Assembly: GCF_965363235.1 (NCBI RefSeq)
Contig: NC_134846.1
Location: 62,547,121 to 62,611,120 of the forward strand
DNA: 64,000 nt
Origin: Mytilus galloprovincialis
Taxonomy: Eukaryota; Mollusca; Bivalvia; Mytilida; Mytilidae
Reading direction: 5' to 3'
A program made the translations under genes and the position numbers. The notes under the pieces are model-generated. The model had not been told where the DNA came from. It searched no databases and was given only the letters and a program-made list of their open reading frames with translations. Positions 44,997 to 64,000 of this stretch are shown piece by piece (the stretch's first letter is position 1; the number at the start of each line of letters is the position of its first letter).

Positions 44997-47900
44997 ATGC
45001 CACAACGTAAGATCATATGTAAATATGGACCAACAAACAGCTACATTGTCAGTTCACCAATAGGAGATGTGGAAATAATTAGCTGTCCAAAGGGTCTTCA
45101 CTCAGTTAAACAAGTTGGAGATACAGATGAATATTTTTCACCAGATACAGGGTTTGTTTGCTTTTAAGCCAGCTAGTTGAATGGTCATTAGTTAATATAT
45201 GAATGAACTCATGCAATGTTGTCAGAATTTTTGTATCCACAACTCTGTAGCAGTGACTTTCATTCATCTTGTACATGTATTACAGAGATTTTTATGACCT
45301 GGACTATCCATGAGATTCTAGCACAGTCTGCAACTGAAATTTTGCTGTTTTTTCATCTCTGTTCTTTGCCTTAATTTTGCCTTTACCTAATGTAATAAAA
45401 CTTATACACAATAATTATAACCACAAAACTTTAACCAGTACAAAATTGAGTACTGTCACTTTTATGTTCTTCAGTTACGTCCCTTTGCTATAATAGCTTT
45501 AATTGATTCAGATTTGCAAGCAAAGGGCATCATTTGCATCCCATGAACACACTCCCCATTTATTTCATTGCGAATCATATATTTTATTCTTTATTCAAAT
45601 AGCATTTTTGTTTAGACTGCAACTTTTGTTGCAGAAGCTCAAAATAGGGATAGTGATGCGGCGGCATTAGCTAACTTCTTAAAATCTTTATATTGTAGAA
45701 GGTAGAAGACCTGAATGTTTCATACTTTGTGTATATATACACCTCATGTTACGAAGTTTCTGTCAGTCACATGTCCAATGTCCTTTACCTCATTTTCATG
45801 GTTCAGTGACTACTTCTTATACTGTATGCAATAGGTCTTCTATATTTGGTGTATGGAATGATTGTAAGGTGTACATGTCTAGTTGGCAGTTGTCATCTGA
45901 CCTTGACCTCATTTTCATGGTTCAGTAGTCAAAGTTAAGTTTTTGAGTACTGGTCTTTTTTTCTAATACTATATGCATTAAGTCAACTATATTTGGTGTA
46001 TGGAAATATATAATGATCTATATATGTCAGTTGCACAGGTTTTATTTGACCTTGACCTCATTTTCATGGTTCAGTAGTCAAAGTTAAGTTTTTGAGTATT
46101 GGTCTTTTTTTCTAATACTATATATATATATAGATATATATATGTAATAAGTCAACATTATTTGGTGAATGGAAATATTTTATGATCTATATGTCAGTTG
46201 CGCAGGTGTTATTTGACCGTGACCTCATTTTCACAGTTCAGCAGTCAAAGTTAAGTTTTTGAGTATTGGTCTTTTTTTCTAATACTACATGTATATATGC
46301 AATAATTAAGTCAACTATATTTGGTGTATGGAAATATTTTATGATCTATATGTCAGTTGCACAGGTTTTATTTGAACTTCACCTCATTTTCAAGGTTCAT
46401 TGCTCAGTGTTAAGTTTTTGTATTTTGGTCTGTTTTTCTTGAACTATAAGCAATAGGTCAACTATATTTTTTGTATGGAAGAATTGTTAGCTGTGCATGT
46501 CTGCCTGGCATGGTTCATCTGACCTTGACCTCATTTTCATGGTTCATTGGTCAATATTTAGTTTTCTTGGTTAATGTTAAGTTTATGTGACAGTTGTTAT
46601 AAAGCTCTATTTTGTGATTTCTTATTAAATATTGCTAGACTCACACTGTCACACAGATGCCTTATTTGGATTATTAAAACCTGGCAACAATTTGTGAATT
46701 TTCAGTATATTTTCAGTATATTTGCAGTAATGTGGATTTTTTTTTGGTATGAAATTGCTGCAACCGGCTAGATATTTCTTTTGTGTTAACAGTATAAATA
46801 GCAGGACAAATTCTTTTGTTTCAGAGTAAATGTTGATGTGAAATTCCAGTTATATAAAGACAATGGCTATACTTACAAGCCTGCCATACAGTGTCTTGAA
46901 TGGTTACAGTTCTACTTTAAATCTTCAGTGGACCAGCTAAAAATACCCCTTCTCTGTCAATCCATTTTTACTGAAGGTAAGACCCAGATATTATAGATTA
47001 AATTTAACTAGTAAGGAATTGGGATGGGTACTTTTATGCATAGGTTTATACTGATAATATTTAATTGCCAGACAGGGTTGTATATCTTACATTACTAGAA
47101 GCAAGAAATAAGAGAAAAAGTTTACATTATATGATGTTTGATTGTGACAAAATAAATGGTGTCTGAATTTCTTTTTGAATTCTTTAATCTGATCGTTTAA
47201 CTCATTCAAATTAATAATAAATTAAGTTTTAAAAAAAACAAGCAAAACACATCAAGATAAAAAGGTTTTAAAATTGGTTATTAATTGGTTCTGATTTGTT
47301 GTTTATTTTAGCCAAATGTCCTTCATGTTTTAAGTGTTCAATAATATTTTCCTAAATGACCAAGCTATAATGATAAAACACCGGGTATCAAGATCTGCAA
47401 CCACAATTGGATTCCACTAATTTCAGATAAGGATACTCTGTGGGAGTACTGTATTACTTTAAAGAGTCAAATTCTTTTGTAATACAGTTAACTCTCATTG
47501 TCTCGAACTCGGTTGACTCGAAATTTCGGATGAGTCGAAGTTTTCACGTGGTCCCGAACTTTATTCCATACAGAAGTATGTAATTCGACTCCTGATGAGT
47601 CGAAATTTCGGTTGAGTCGAACTAAATTTACGGTCCCAAGGTTAACATAAGCATTCAAAATTCTTTTTTTATCTCGAACTAATACACATATGTCAAAACA
47701 TGACCTCCGGGATTTAAATGGATTGAAGAGAGATAATCTGACAATACACGTGTAATTAAATTTCCGGTCACTGACCACTGTATTGATTTATGACATGCTA
47801 TTTCCATGAGTGTTTACCTAAGATTATCTTTTAAAGAATTTTTATAAATAATAAGGGATACATTGTTAATGTTCATGAAAAAGTATTTAAAATGTTTACA

Positions 47901-50900
47901 AAACAATTAATTTGTGATTTACATTAATGAGCTTGGGTGTGTATAAAGTGAGGATTATGGCTTCCGTTGATGATCACCTAAAAACTACTCAAACGGCGTC
48001 TTTAATCTTGTTATCTTTTCTTTTGAAAAGAAAGAGTGAGATAAAACAAAATGAATAGAAATCAAAATTTTCTTAAATCTCTTGTATCCGAGAATAAACA
48101 ATTTTGTCAGCTATAACCGACCTGAATAACGAAACTATCGATTGGAAATTACTCTCTTGGAACATGTGGACAAGCCATAGGATTTTTTTTAATAGAAACA
48201 ATTGAATAAGTAAAAATAATGTCATTATAATAATAAAAGACTGTGACAAACAAATACATCGATCTGATACTAGAATATCGACCCCCTTGCCATATTCACC
48301 CGGATTTATTTTAGCTTTACCAAGCTAAGCAAGAGTTGTGTCCCTTAGATTGTCGAACTTCCGGTGTTCGTTTGAGTCGAACTACGTGTATCTCGAAATA
48401 TTGCTCTGGTCCGGCTGACTTCGACATAACGAGAGTCAACTGTATCTATGAAATATGGGATTTGCACATACTGTCAGTGTCACTGAATTTGCTAACGATT
48501 TTCACTGACTTTTCCTACTTCAGTTTTATGGCAACAGCATTATTTGAATTTGGCTAATTTTAACTTTAGTGAAGTGTTGGTTTTTTTGTCGAGCCTGCAA
48601 CTTTTGTTGCAGAAAGCTCGACATAGGGATAGTGATCCTGCGGCGGTGTTAGCTTACTTTTTAAAAGCTTTATATTTTAGAAGGTAGAAGACATGCATGC
48701 TTCATACTTTGTATATAGATGCCTTATGTTACAAAGTTTCCGTCAGTCACATGTCAAATGTCCTTGACCTCATTTTCATGGTTCAGTGACCACTTGAAAA
48801 AAAGTTCAGATTTTTGGTAATGTTGAATTCTCTCTTATTATAAGTAATAGGATAATTATATTTGGTATGTGCGTACGTTGCAAGGTCCTAATGTCTGTCA
48901 GACAGTTTCCACTTGACCTCGACCTCATTTCATGGATCAGTGAACAAGGTTAAGTTTTGGTGGTCAAGTCCATATCTCAGATACTATAAGCGATAGGGCT
49001 AGTATATTCGGTGTATGGAAGGACTGTAAGGTGTACATGTCCAACTGGCAGGTGTCATCTGACCTTGACCTCATTTTCATTGTTCAGTGGTAATAGTTAA
49101 GTTTTTGTGTTATGGTCTGTTTTTCTCATACTTTATGCAATAGATCTACTATATTTGTTGTATGGAAGGATTGTAAGGTGTACATGTCTAGCGGGCAGAT
49201 GTCATCTGACCTTGACCTCATTTTCATGTTTGAGTGGTCAAAGTTAAGTTTTTGAGTTTTGGTTTTTTATCTAATACTATATGCCATAGGTCAACTATAT
49301 TTGGTGTATGGAAATATTTTATGATCTATATGTCAGTCGCGCAGCTTTTATTTGACCTCAACCTCATTTTCATGGTTTATTGCTCATTGTTAAGTTTTTT
49401 TGTGTTTTGGTCTATTTTTCTTAAACTATAAGTAATAGGTCAACTATATTTGTTGTATGGAAGCATTGTTAGCTGTACATGTCTGCCTGACATGGTTCAT
49501 GGCAGATTCCAAATAAGAAAGTTGAAAAGTTCCCAAAATTATGTTTTACAAAATCAATACCAATGAAGTTCTGTTTTGGAATACAAGATATACTTATATA
49601 AGTAAACACTTTTTGACAAAAAATAGATCTATTCACATTATATTTTTTAAATAAAGACCACCTTAAAAAAATGTTGCTATCATAACAAAATTGACAGACA
49701 TTTTGACGGAAAATTCTTATGTTAGCAACACAAAAAATCTTGATATTATCAGTATTTTCAAGGTTTGGATGTATATCTTGATTTAATATGAAAGGCAAAT
49801 TGGAATAAAACATTTCTGAACATCTGCACCAATAAAAAAGGAATTGGAATAACTTTTAAAAAGGATTATCTTGGAGTTGCTAACATAAAATTTGACAGAC
49901 ATGAACAATGCTGCTAACATAAGATTTGACAGAAATTAAGTTGTTGCTAACATAAAAATTGACGGACTTTATTGTTGCTAACATAATATTTGACGGACTT
50001 TTTTGTTGCTAACATAACATTTGACAAACTTTTCTGTTGCTAACATAATATTTGACGGACTTTTTTGTTGCTAACATAAAATTTGACGGACATTATTGTT
50101 GCTAACATAAAATTTGACGGACTAAATAGTGTTGCTAACATAAGATGTTGACGGACTTGTTGCTAACATAAGATTGTGCTAACATAAATAAATTTGACGG
50201 ACAATATATATTTGAGATTTTTAACCAACATTTTATGAACCTGTTGCTATCATAACATTTATTGACAGACGAGCATCTAATAAGTAAGGTATTTGAAATT
50301 GAAAAAAATACATATCACAGATGTTTTTAACAAAAGAAAAGCAAAAGATTTGGAAACAGAGATGTTTGAATAATCAGACTACACTAATAAAAACCATTTT
50401 ATACAAGTGTCAACTTAAAGCCTCGTAAAACATGAACCTTGTGTCAAAAAATGGGAAGTAATTTCCGTCAAACATTTCACATTTTTCAACTTGTTGTGAT
50501 CATTTCTACTTTTAATGGAAACAATCATATCCAATAATTGGTTTGCTTGCTTTATATAACATGTATAACATTACTATTCAATAAAACATTCACATATTAT
50601 CATTCAAATAACAGTTAGTATTATTTTTCTTAATTTATTCTTTTTGACGGAAATTTTCTTTTCTTTTTGGAATCTGCCTGATCTGACCTTGACCTCATTT
50701 TCATGGTTCATTGGTCTTTGTTTAGTTATCTTGGTTAATGTTAAGTTTATGTGACAGTTTTTAATAAAGCTTAGGACTATCAACATAATATCAATGATTA
50801 GTGAAGAAGGCGAGACATTTCAGTGTGTGCACTCTTGTTTAAATTATTTATCACCATTAACTGCTTTTTGATGAAAGAAACTTTTTCCTTACAAATAACA

Positions 50901-51447
50901 ATGATAAAAAAAAAACAGAAAAAAGTTAGATGATTCTTTCAAATGAATGTATCAATAATCAAAGATACAGTATCTTTTGAAATGATAGGCATGAAGTTTC
51001 TTTTTGAAAATGAAAGTCTTCTCGTATATACCAATATTTTTGTTTTTAATGGTAAACGCTATACTGTACAGCTATACAACACAGATCTTGTATTTATTTT
51101 CTTGAAATTGTGTCAGTTATCATGCATGTACAATGTATCTAAAAAATGCTATTCAAATTAATCATTACCTCTATTTTTTCACAGGTTCCTTTACTAGTAC
51201 AGCACAGAAAGTTTTGACAGAAAAGGTTTTATATGGACAGACTATATCATACAAGAACTTGGCTGCTCTATGTGGAAATGAAAAAGCCTGTAGAGCTGTT
51301 GGCATGGCGATGAGGAATAATCCGATTTCTTTTATTGTTCCGTGTCATCGTGTCATAACCCATAGTGGTCATCTTGGGAATTATAGTGGTGGACATAAGA
51401 ATAAGATTAAACAATGGTTACTAACTCATGAAAATGCTATCCCCTGA
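44997..51447 (+). CDS. MGMT: Methylated-DNA--protein-cysteine methyltransferase (MGMT), three coding exons, complete
   Basis: Exons 44997-45151, 46825-46976, 51185-51447; phases 2 and 1 join correctly, 570 nt, 189 aa (human 207). It removes alkyl groups from O6-alkylguanine by transfer to its own cysteine, a suicide reaction in the nucleus. The active-site motif is IVPCHRVI with C156. CRAVGMAMRNNP carries the arginine finger (R139) and the Asn-Pro pair. ISYKNLAALCGN matches the DNA-binding helix with Y125, and GNYSGG follows. The N-terminal half has the sheet domain with C8, C30 and H35 at the zinc-ligand positions. The fourth ligand position (human His85) appears to be C96. The start at 44997 is chosen because an in-frame upstream ATG (44967) lies before a splice-acceptor-like AG. 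A polyadenylation signal AATAAA is at 51609. Intron 1 and intron 2 are filled with module arrays; intron 2 also holds two DNA elements. Confidence 0.94.
45610..46800 (+). repeat. Module array with TGACCTTGACCTC motifs in MGMT intron 1
   Basis: Starts near 'gactgcaacttttgttgcag', 'aatagggatagtgatgcggc'. Then ~150-bp modules repeat: 'actatatttggtgtatggaa', 'tgtcagttgc', 'tgaccttgacctcattttca', 'aagttaagtttttgagtatt'. About six modules are seen. A TA microsatellite lies at about 46120-46142. Confidence 0.8.
47485..48442. mobile_element. TA-flanked non-autonomous DNA transposon, copy 2, in MGMT intron 2
   Basis: Same element as 20386-21349, with the same CAGTTAACTC... start and TA on each side (47483-47484, 48443-48444). 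Differences include loss of one internal 'gatgagtcgaaattg' word and a few indels. Non-coding. Confidence 0.88.
48588..50850 (+). repeat. Module array in MGMT intron 2, split by an insertion
   Basis: Begins 'tcgagcctgcaacttttgtt' with a short inverted 'gcagaaagctcga', then the ~150-bp modules with TGACCTTGACCTC. The array is interrupted at about 49500 and resumes at about 50689 with 'ctgatctgaccttgacctca'. It ends near 'gtgtgcactcttg'. The closing words match the end of the 53050-54560 array. Confidence 0.8.
49501..50688. mobile_element. Inverted-repeat element GGCAGATTCC...GGAATCTGCC with an internal 31-bp array
   Basis: Ends 'ggcagattccaaataagaaa' and 'tttctttttggaatctgcc' are inverted repeats. 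It lies inside the module array. The sister module at 46501-46535 reads 'catggttcatctgaccttga' without interruption, which defines the empty site. The interior has about a dozen copies of 'gttgctaacataaaatttga' plus 'cggactttt' (about 49870-50190), with outlying copies near both ends. No transposase frame is seen. Confidence 0.82.
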
Positions 51448-51916
51448 ATTCAGAAAAAAGATTGTCGTTAAGTTACTGATACCCCAACATATCATTATAA
51501 GCCATTGCTTGTATAAACTGCAAATGTATTTGGTATTATACAGGGCAGTTGTTAAAATATTGTTAAATCCATTTTGCATTTTTATATATCTTATATTAAA
51601 AAATCATAAATAAAGTTATGTTATATTTTACTCTTCCAATATAGGATAATTGTACAACTGTTGATTTGTATATGCTGTAAACAAAGTTGTGTAGGGTATA
51701 TAAGTCTTTACTCATCTGTCAGTGCTGTTCTTGTCATCACAACTCCTCTAAAACCTCACAACAGAATTTCATGAAACTTTGAGATGTGCATACCAGCAGC
51801 AAATATTAATGCTATCTTATAAGCTTAAAATTTGGCCTAAATATACTACCGCAGCAGGTTATCACAACTCTTCTGAAGCTACACAACAGAATTTCATGAA
51901 ACTTTTTATTCAATGT

Positions 51917-52347
51917 TTTTTATGCCCCACCTACGATAGAAGAGGGGCATTATGTTTTCTAGTGTGTACTTCCTTCCGTTCGTCCGTCTGTCCCCCGTCA
52001 GGTTAAAGTATTTAGTCAAGGTAGTTTTTGATTAAAGCTGAAATCCAGTCAACTTGAAACTTGGTACACTTGTTGCTTATGATATGATCTTTCAGATTCT
52101 AATTTTAAAGCCAAATTGGGTTTTTGACCACAATTTCACAGTCCACTGAACATAGAAAATGAAAGTGTGAGTTTCAGGTTAAAGTTTTTGATGAAGTTGG
52201 AAGTTCAATCAACTTGTAACTTAGTACACATGTTCCCTATGATATGATCTTTCTAATTTTAATGTCAAATAAGTTTTTTAACCCAATTTCATGGTCCAAT
52301 GAACTTGGAAAATGATAGTGTGAGTGTTCTTTGAACACATTCTTGTT
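51917..52347 (-). repeat. Interspersed element, family A, reverse copy
   Basis: Reads 'tatgccccacctacgataga' on the + strand through to 'gaacacattcttgtt'. It has two internal modules like the 15844 copy. It lies downstream of MGMT. Confidence 0.7.
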
Positions 52348-52865
52348 TCTAGCAGTAATGCATTATGAATTTAAAATTATGGCCATTATATACATTTTGT
52401 TAGCACAACTCCTGTGAAACTACACAAAACATTTTGTATTTAATGGACATAATATGTAGGTGTTAAAGTCCATAAAAAAAATTATTAGTTGACTTTTGTA
52501 GGAGTTATGAATCTTTGGTCTAAGGTAAGATTTGATTTGCCCAGTGACAATGTATGTGTGTAGGTATGTGAGCATGTTACATGTTTTTTCATTATATATG
52601 GGATTGTTAGATGGGACATATTATGGTAAACTATCCAATTTATCAGTAAGTAAATTTATCATTTTTGGACATTAACTTGGTTCACTTAGTTTAATTATTG
52701 ATAGGATAGATAAAAGTAAGCTACCACTTTCATTTTTTCTTCTGATTTTCAAATCTAGTAATACCTAAGGATATCCTCCCGAGGGCCATTTTACTGACAA
52801 CTGATTTTGTTCCTTCTATACTACAATTTTTAATTCCGTTTTATTCTTGAAACAGTTTCATCATT

Positions 52866-52965
52866 CATAAGATGATAGATATAAGATGTGGTATAAATGC
52901 CAATAAGACAACTCTCCATACAAGTCACAATTTGTAAAAGTAAACCACTAAATGTCAAAGTATAG
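52866..52965 (-). repeat. Dispersed repeat family B tail, reverse
   Basis: 'agatgtggtataaatgccaa' followed by 'taagacaactctccatacaa'. Confidence 0.6.
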
Positions 52966-53039
52966 AGCATATATTTGTCCTGCTGATGCTGAAACTTAAA
53001 GGAGTGATATTTAAGGATAACTTTATATTTCAGAAGACC

Positions 53040-54560
53040 TTGATATGTTAAACCTTGCATACAGATGCCTTATGTTGCAAAGTTTCCATCTGTAAGATAT
53101 ACATTGTCCTTGACTGCATTTTCATGTTTCAGCGACTGCTTGAAATAAAATTGGTTATTTTTTTGTCATTTGAAATACACAATTATTATGAGTAATGGGA
53201 TAACTATATTTGGTTTATGGGTTCCTTGCAAGGTATACATGTCCATCACACATGATGCACTAGATCTCTATCTCATTTTGTTAATTGGTGATCACAATTA
53301 AGTTTTCATGATCAAGTCTATCTTAGATACTATAAGCAATAGTTGATGTCTACTATATGTAAATCAATGTAACGAATGATTGTTAGGTGTACATGGTAGG
53401 ATTCATCTGAATGATGGTTCATTGGTCAATGTTAATTTTGTGTTCTTTGGTTGGTTTTTCAAAGCAAAAGTTGAGCTGTAATTGTTTTATAGAAAGATTG
53501 TGTCAGAGGTGTACATGTCAGTCTGGCAGTTTTCATCTGACCATGACTTTTTCTATGTTCTTTTTTTCAGATCAATCTATTTCTCAGGGACAATACAAAG
53601 TACATGTCTGTGTTGCAAGGCTCATCTTATCTTGACCTCTTTTATGGTTCATGACTCACTGAATTTTGAGTTTTCATGGCTATGTCTGTTTCTCAGATAC
53701 TATATGCAGTGTACAGAATGATATGGTGTTAATGGCATCTTGCAGGATTTATCTGATTTTGACCTTATTTATTTGGTTCATTGGTCAATGTTTAATTATT
53801 GTTTAGTCTGTGACCTCTGTCAAAGAAAGCTCATTATAGGGATAGTGATGCGACAGCATTAGCTAATAACTTAAAGCTTTATATTTTAGAAAGTGGAACA
53901 CCTTAATGCGTCATACTTTTGAATAAAGATACCTTACCAGTATGATATGAAGTTTTCATCTCTCATGTCTATTGTGCTCGACCTAATTTTCATGGTCCAG
54001 TGACTACTTCAAAAAAATGTTGAGATTTTGTGTAATGTTAATTTGATTAATAGGATGTGCATACCTTGCAATGTCCTCATGTTTGTAAAGAGTTTTCATC
54101 TTAGATTAACCTCATTTCATGGATCAGTGAACAATGTTAAGTTTCAGTGGTCAAGTCCATATATCCAATACTATAAGCAATAGGTCTAACTATATTTGGT
54201 ACATTAAATGATTGTAAGGTGAACATGTCAAACTGACCTTGAGTTTATCTTCATTGATTTTAGTTAAGTTATGTGTTTCGGTCTTTTTTTTCTAATACTA
54301 TATACAATAGGTCAACTTTATATGGTGAATAGAAATGTTTTATGATGTACATGTTAGTCTGGCAGGTTTTATTTGTCCATTCATTTTTGGTTTGGTTTAT
54401 CTGATCTTGGCATCATTTTCTTGGATCATGTTAAGTGTATGGGATGCTTTTAGTAAAGCTTGATATTTAGGACTACATGTATCAACACAAAATCAATGAT
54501 CAGCAAAGCAGGAAACACAAACACGTTTTAGTGTGCACTCTTGCCAAAATTAAGTTTATT
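53040..54560 (+). repeat. Degenerate module arrays between MGMT and the phosphatase gene
   Basis: Two successive degraded arrays (about 53040-53815 and 53816-54545). The second restarts with 'gaaagctcattatagggata'. The TGACCTTGACCTC core is mostly mutated here ('ttgacctcttttatggttca', 'gaccttatttatttggttca'). Confidence 0.65.
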
Positions 54561-55826
54561 TCTTATAAAATACTACATTTATAAGCAATAGACTTTTAAA
54601 CTACATTACGTGTATGCTATTATTTAGGACAAATAAAAACAAATACTATTTCTATCTAACACTTTATTAACAAGAAATAACAATTTATAGCATAAGGAAT
54701 AACATAAGACAGTTCTGTTTTACTTCAATAAGATTTGAACTCATTAAAATATGATATTATCAGCATTAAAGAAGCCTTGATGCAACATTTTTCATGCTAT
54801 ACAGTTTAGTAAGAAATTTTCTTGAACTAAATTTTTGAACCAGGAGAATATAATTTGATAACCTAAACCTGATTTTGTTGCAAACAGTAATTATTCATTT
54901 GCCAGTGCTTTGAAAAAGTGTTGCCTAAACAAATTATAAAATGCTGCAAGTGATATTTTATATTGTATAGTATCGAATATTTCAAATTGATTTCCTTGCA
55001 AAAACTAAACTACTATATTCAGCAAAATCGTACTAGTTATTCTTAGACAGGCATAAGACTATCAATTTTAAGTAACATAGTACATAAAAGTTTACTAAAT
55101 AACACATTGTTTTAGGTTAGGTGAATTTACATGGAATATCATTTAACACATACAATCAATTGATGTTTATCAATAATTTCACTTGGCAAAATACTGCTAA
55201 TTAAATGAGTATCCTTCAGTCAAAATATGCAGAAACTTAAAAATATAAACAAATAACAAATATGTATAGAAATGAATCAAATTCAAACCCTCAAGAAAAT
55301 AAAAAAGCAACACCCTCAATTTATGAAAGAATAAATGTTTATTTAGTAATCAATAAAATCAGTAACATTTGAGTGTGTTTCATTGTGTACACTAGTTGTT
55401 ATGTCTGTTGGTCAAATATTCATGAATTATCAAATTTTTTTACTGAAAAAGTTTGGTTATTCTATCAAATATCTTTTCTATTTTCAAATATTTTTTTTGT
55501 CGTAGTTTAACATGTTTAAACAAGTTTTAACAAGCCAAGGGAGGATGTAAAAAATATGAAAAATTGGAAAAATGTAGAATGGATGATCAGCCATAAAATT
55601 TCACTGACCAATCTTATTTTGTAAATCTACAGATTGTTGTGTACAGTATTCAAGGGGAATAACTTCTACCTATGCTACATAAAAGCACATTATATAAAAT
55701 AGATTAAGTTTCTATTCAAAGTGTACATGTAGTTCGATGAGAAGCACAATGTACACAATCTAATAATTTAATTTTAGATTAGTTTTTTCTATCCATTTTC
55801 TGTGTCTTTGTTATTAACATCAAATA
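54561..55826 (-). other. Probable 3' flank/3' UTR of the phosphatase gene
   Basis: AT-rich, no repeat family or coding sequence recognised. Several TTTATT words (AATAAA on the - strand) occur, for example at about 54556 and 54663, so the 3' untranslated region could extend across it. Confidence 0.35.
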
Positions 55827-63486
<7,660 letters not shown>

Positions 63487-63726
63487 CTGTAAATATAAAT
63501 TGTAGTAGAATATGGTAAATAAAGATATAATATAATTTCATTAATATTTGACCAGGATTATAATTTTTTTTCCCTTTTCAACCCTAACCTTTATAATAAG
63601 CAGTATTCATTTAGAAAAAAGGAAATTTCAAAATTTTAAAAACTTTTCACTCTGCGCTCATTTTAATTTGTAATCCATTATTTTATACCATGAAAAAACA
63701 CAAGAATGTGTGTCTACCAAATTATA

Positions 63727-64000
63727 ACAAGAATGTGTCCAAAGTACACGGATGCCCCACTCGCACTATCATTTTCCATGTTCAATGGACCGTGAAAATG
63801 GGTAAAAAATATAATTAGGCATTAAAATTAGAAAGATCATATCATAGGGAACATTTGTACTAAGTTTCAAGTTGATTGGACTTCAACTTCATCAAAAACT
63901 ACCTAGACCAAAAACTTTAACCTGAAACTCTTACTTTCTTTTTCTATGTTCAGTGGACCGTGAAATTGGGGTCAAAAGTTTAATTTGTCTTTAAAATTAG
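63727..64000 (+). repeat. Interspersed element, family A, cut by the window edge
   Basis: Starts 'acaagaatgtgtccaaagta', as the 15844 copy does, and follows it nearly base for base to the end of the window. It is in the phosphatase intron that precedes the first visible exon. Confidence 0.7.

Noticed and set aside
51133..51184. Methionine start for a 104-aa MGMT C-terminal protein
   Set aside because: The first 17 residues are intron sequence before a clear acceptor (cacag at 51180-51184); upstream exons supply the real N-terminus.

Overview
The window looks like nuclear DNA of a bivalve mollusc, most likely a marine mussel related to Mytilus. This is inferred from AT-rich sequence, small exons split by long introns with GT/AG borders, animal-type gene families, and heavy loading with short interspersed and terminal-inverted-repeat elements of the kind common in mussel genomes. 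No prokaryotic, CRISPR or rRNA feature was found.

Four protein-coding genes can be rebuilt exon by exon. (1) ARL16-type small GTPase, + strand, 3187-9001, five coding exons, 174 aa, apparently complete. (2) A ubiquitin-specific protease of the USP31/USP43 type, - strand, 43312-21506, eleven coding exons, about 1,320 aa, with an N-terminal catalytic domain and a long disordered tail; one exon junction (39153/38165) needs a GC donor or an unseen micro-exon. (3) MGMT, O6-methylguanine-DNA methyltransferase, + strand, 44997-51447, three coding exons, 189 aa, complete. (4) A PP1-type Ser/Thr phosphatase, - strand, 63486-55827, nine exons visible, with the 5' end beyond the right edge and an unusual short C-terminus. 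ARL16 and the USP gene converge, the USP gene and MGMT are head to head (1.7 kb between start codons), and MGMT and the phosphatase converge. The genes are functionally unrelated (ciliary/innate-immunity GTPase, deubiquitination, DNA repair, dephosphorylation); nothing suggests an operon-like unit.

Repeats by region: 1-2545 nested short repeats, a broken non-LTR retrotransposon 3' end and a 590-bp foldback element; 3515-6755 two inverted-repeat elements in ARL16 introns; 10980-12190 an array of about 150-bp modules in reverse orientation; 13203-13870 and 15213-15575 two unrelated 25-bp minisatellites; 16303-20383 AT-rich sequence with little recognisable; 20386-21349 and 47485-48442 two copies of a TA-flanked transposon; 29628-35327 a tandem triplication of a 1.9-kb unit, followed by the rest of a composite element to 36697; 45610-50850 and 53050-54560 forward copies of the 150-bp module family, one interrupted by a 1.2-kb inverted-repeat element with its own 31-bp array; 55955-56788 two adjacent inverted-repeat elements; 61825-62601 a second TTAA-flanked element.

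The most striking non-genic structures are the 1,901-bp triplication whose junctions fall in an array of perfect short palindromes, the module arrays that repeat a direct-repeat nuclear-receptor-like motif inside both MGMT introns, and the nested 1.2-kb element whose empty site can be read from a sister repeat. All identifications rest on reading the sequence and on remembered family motifs; no database search was run.
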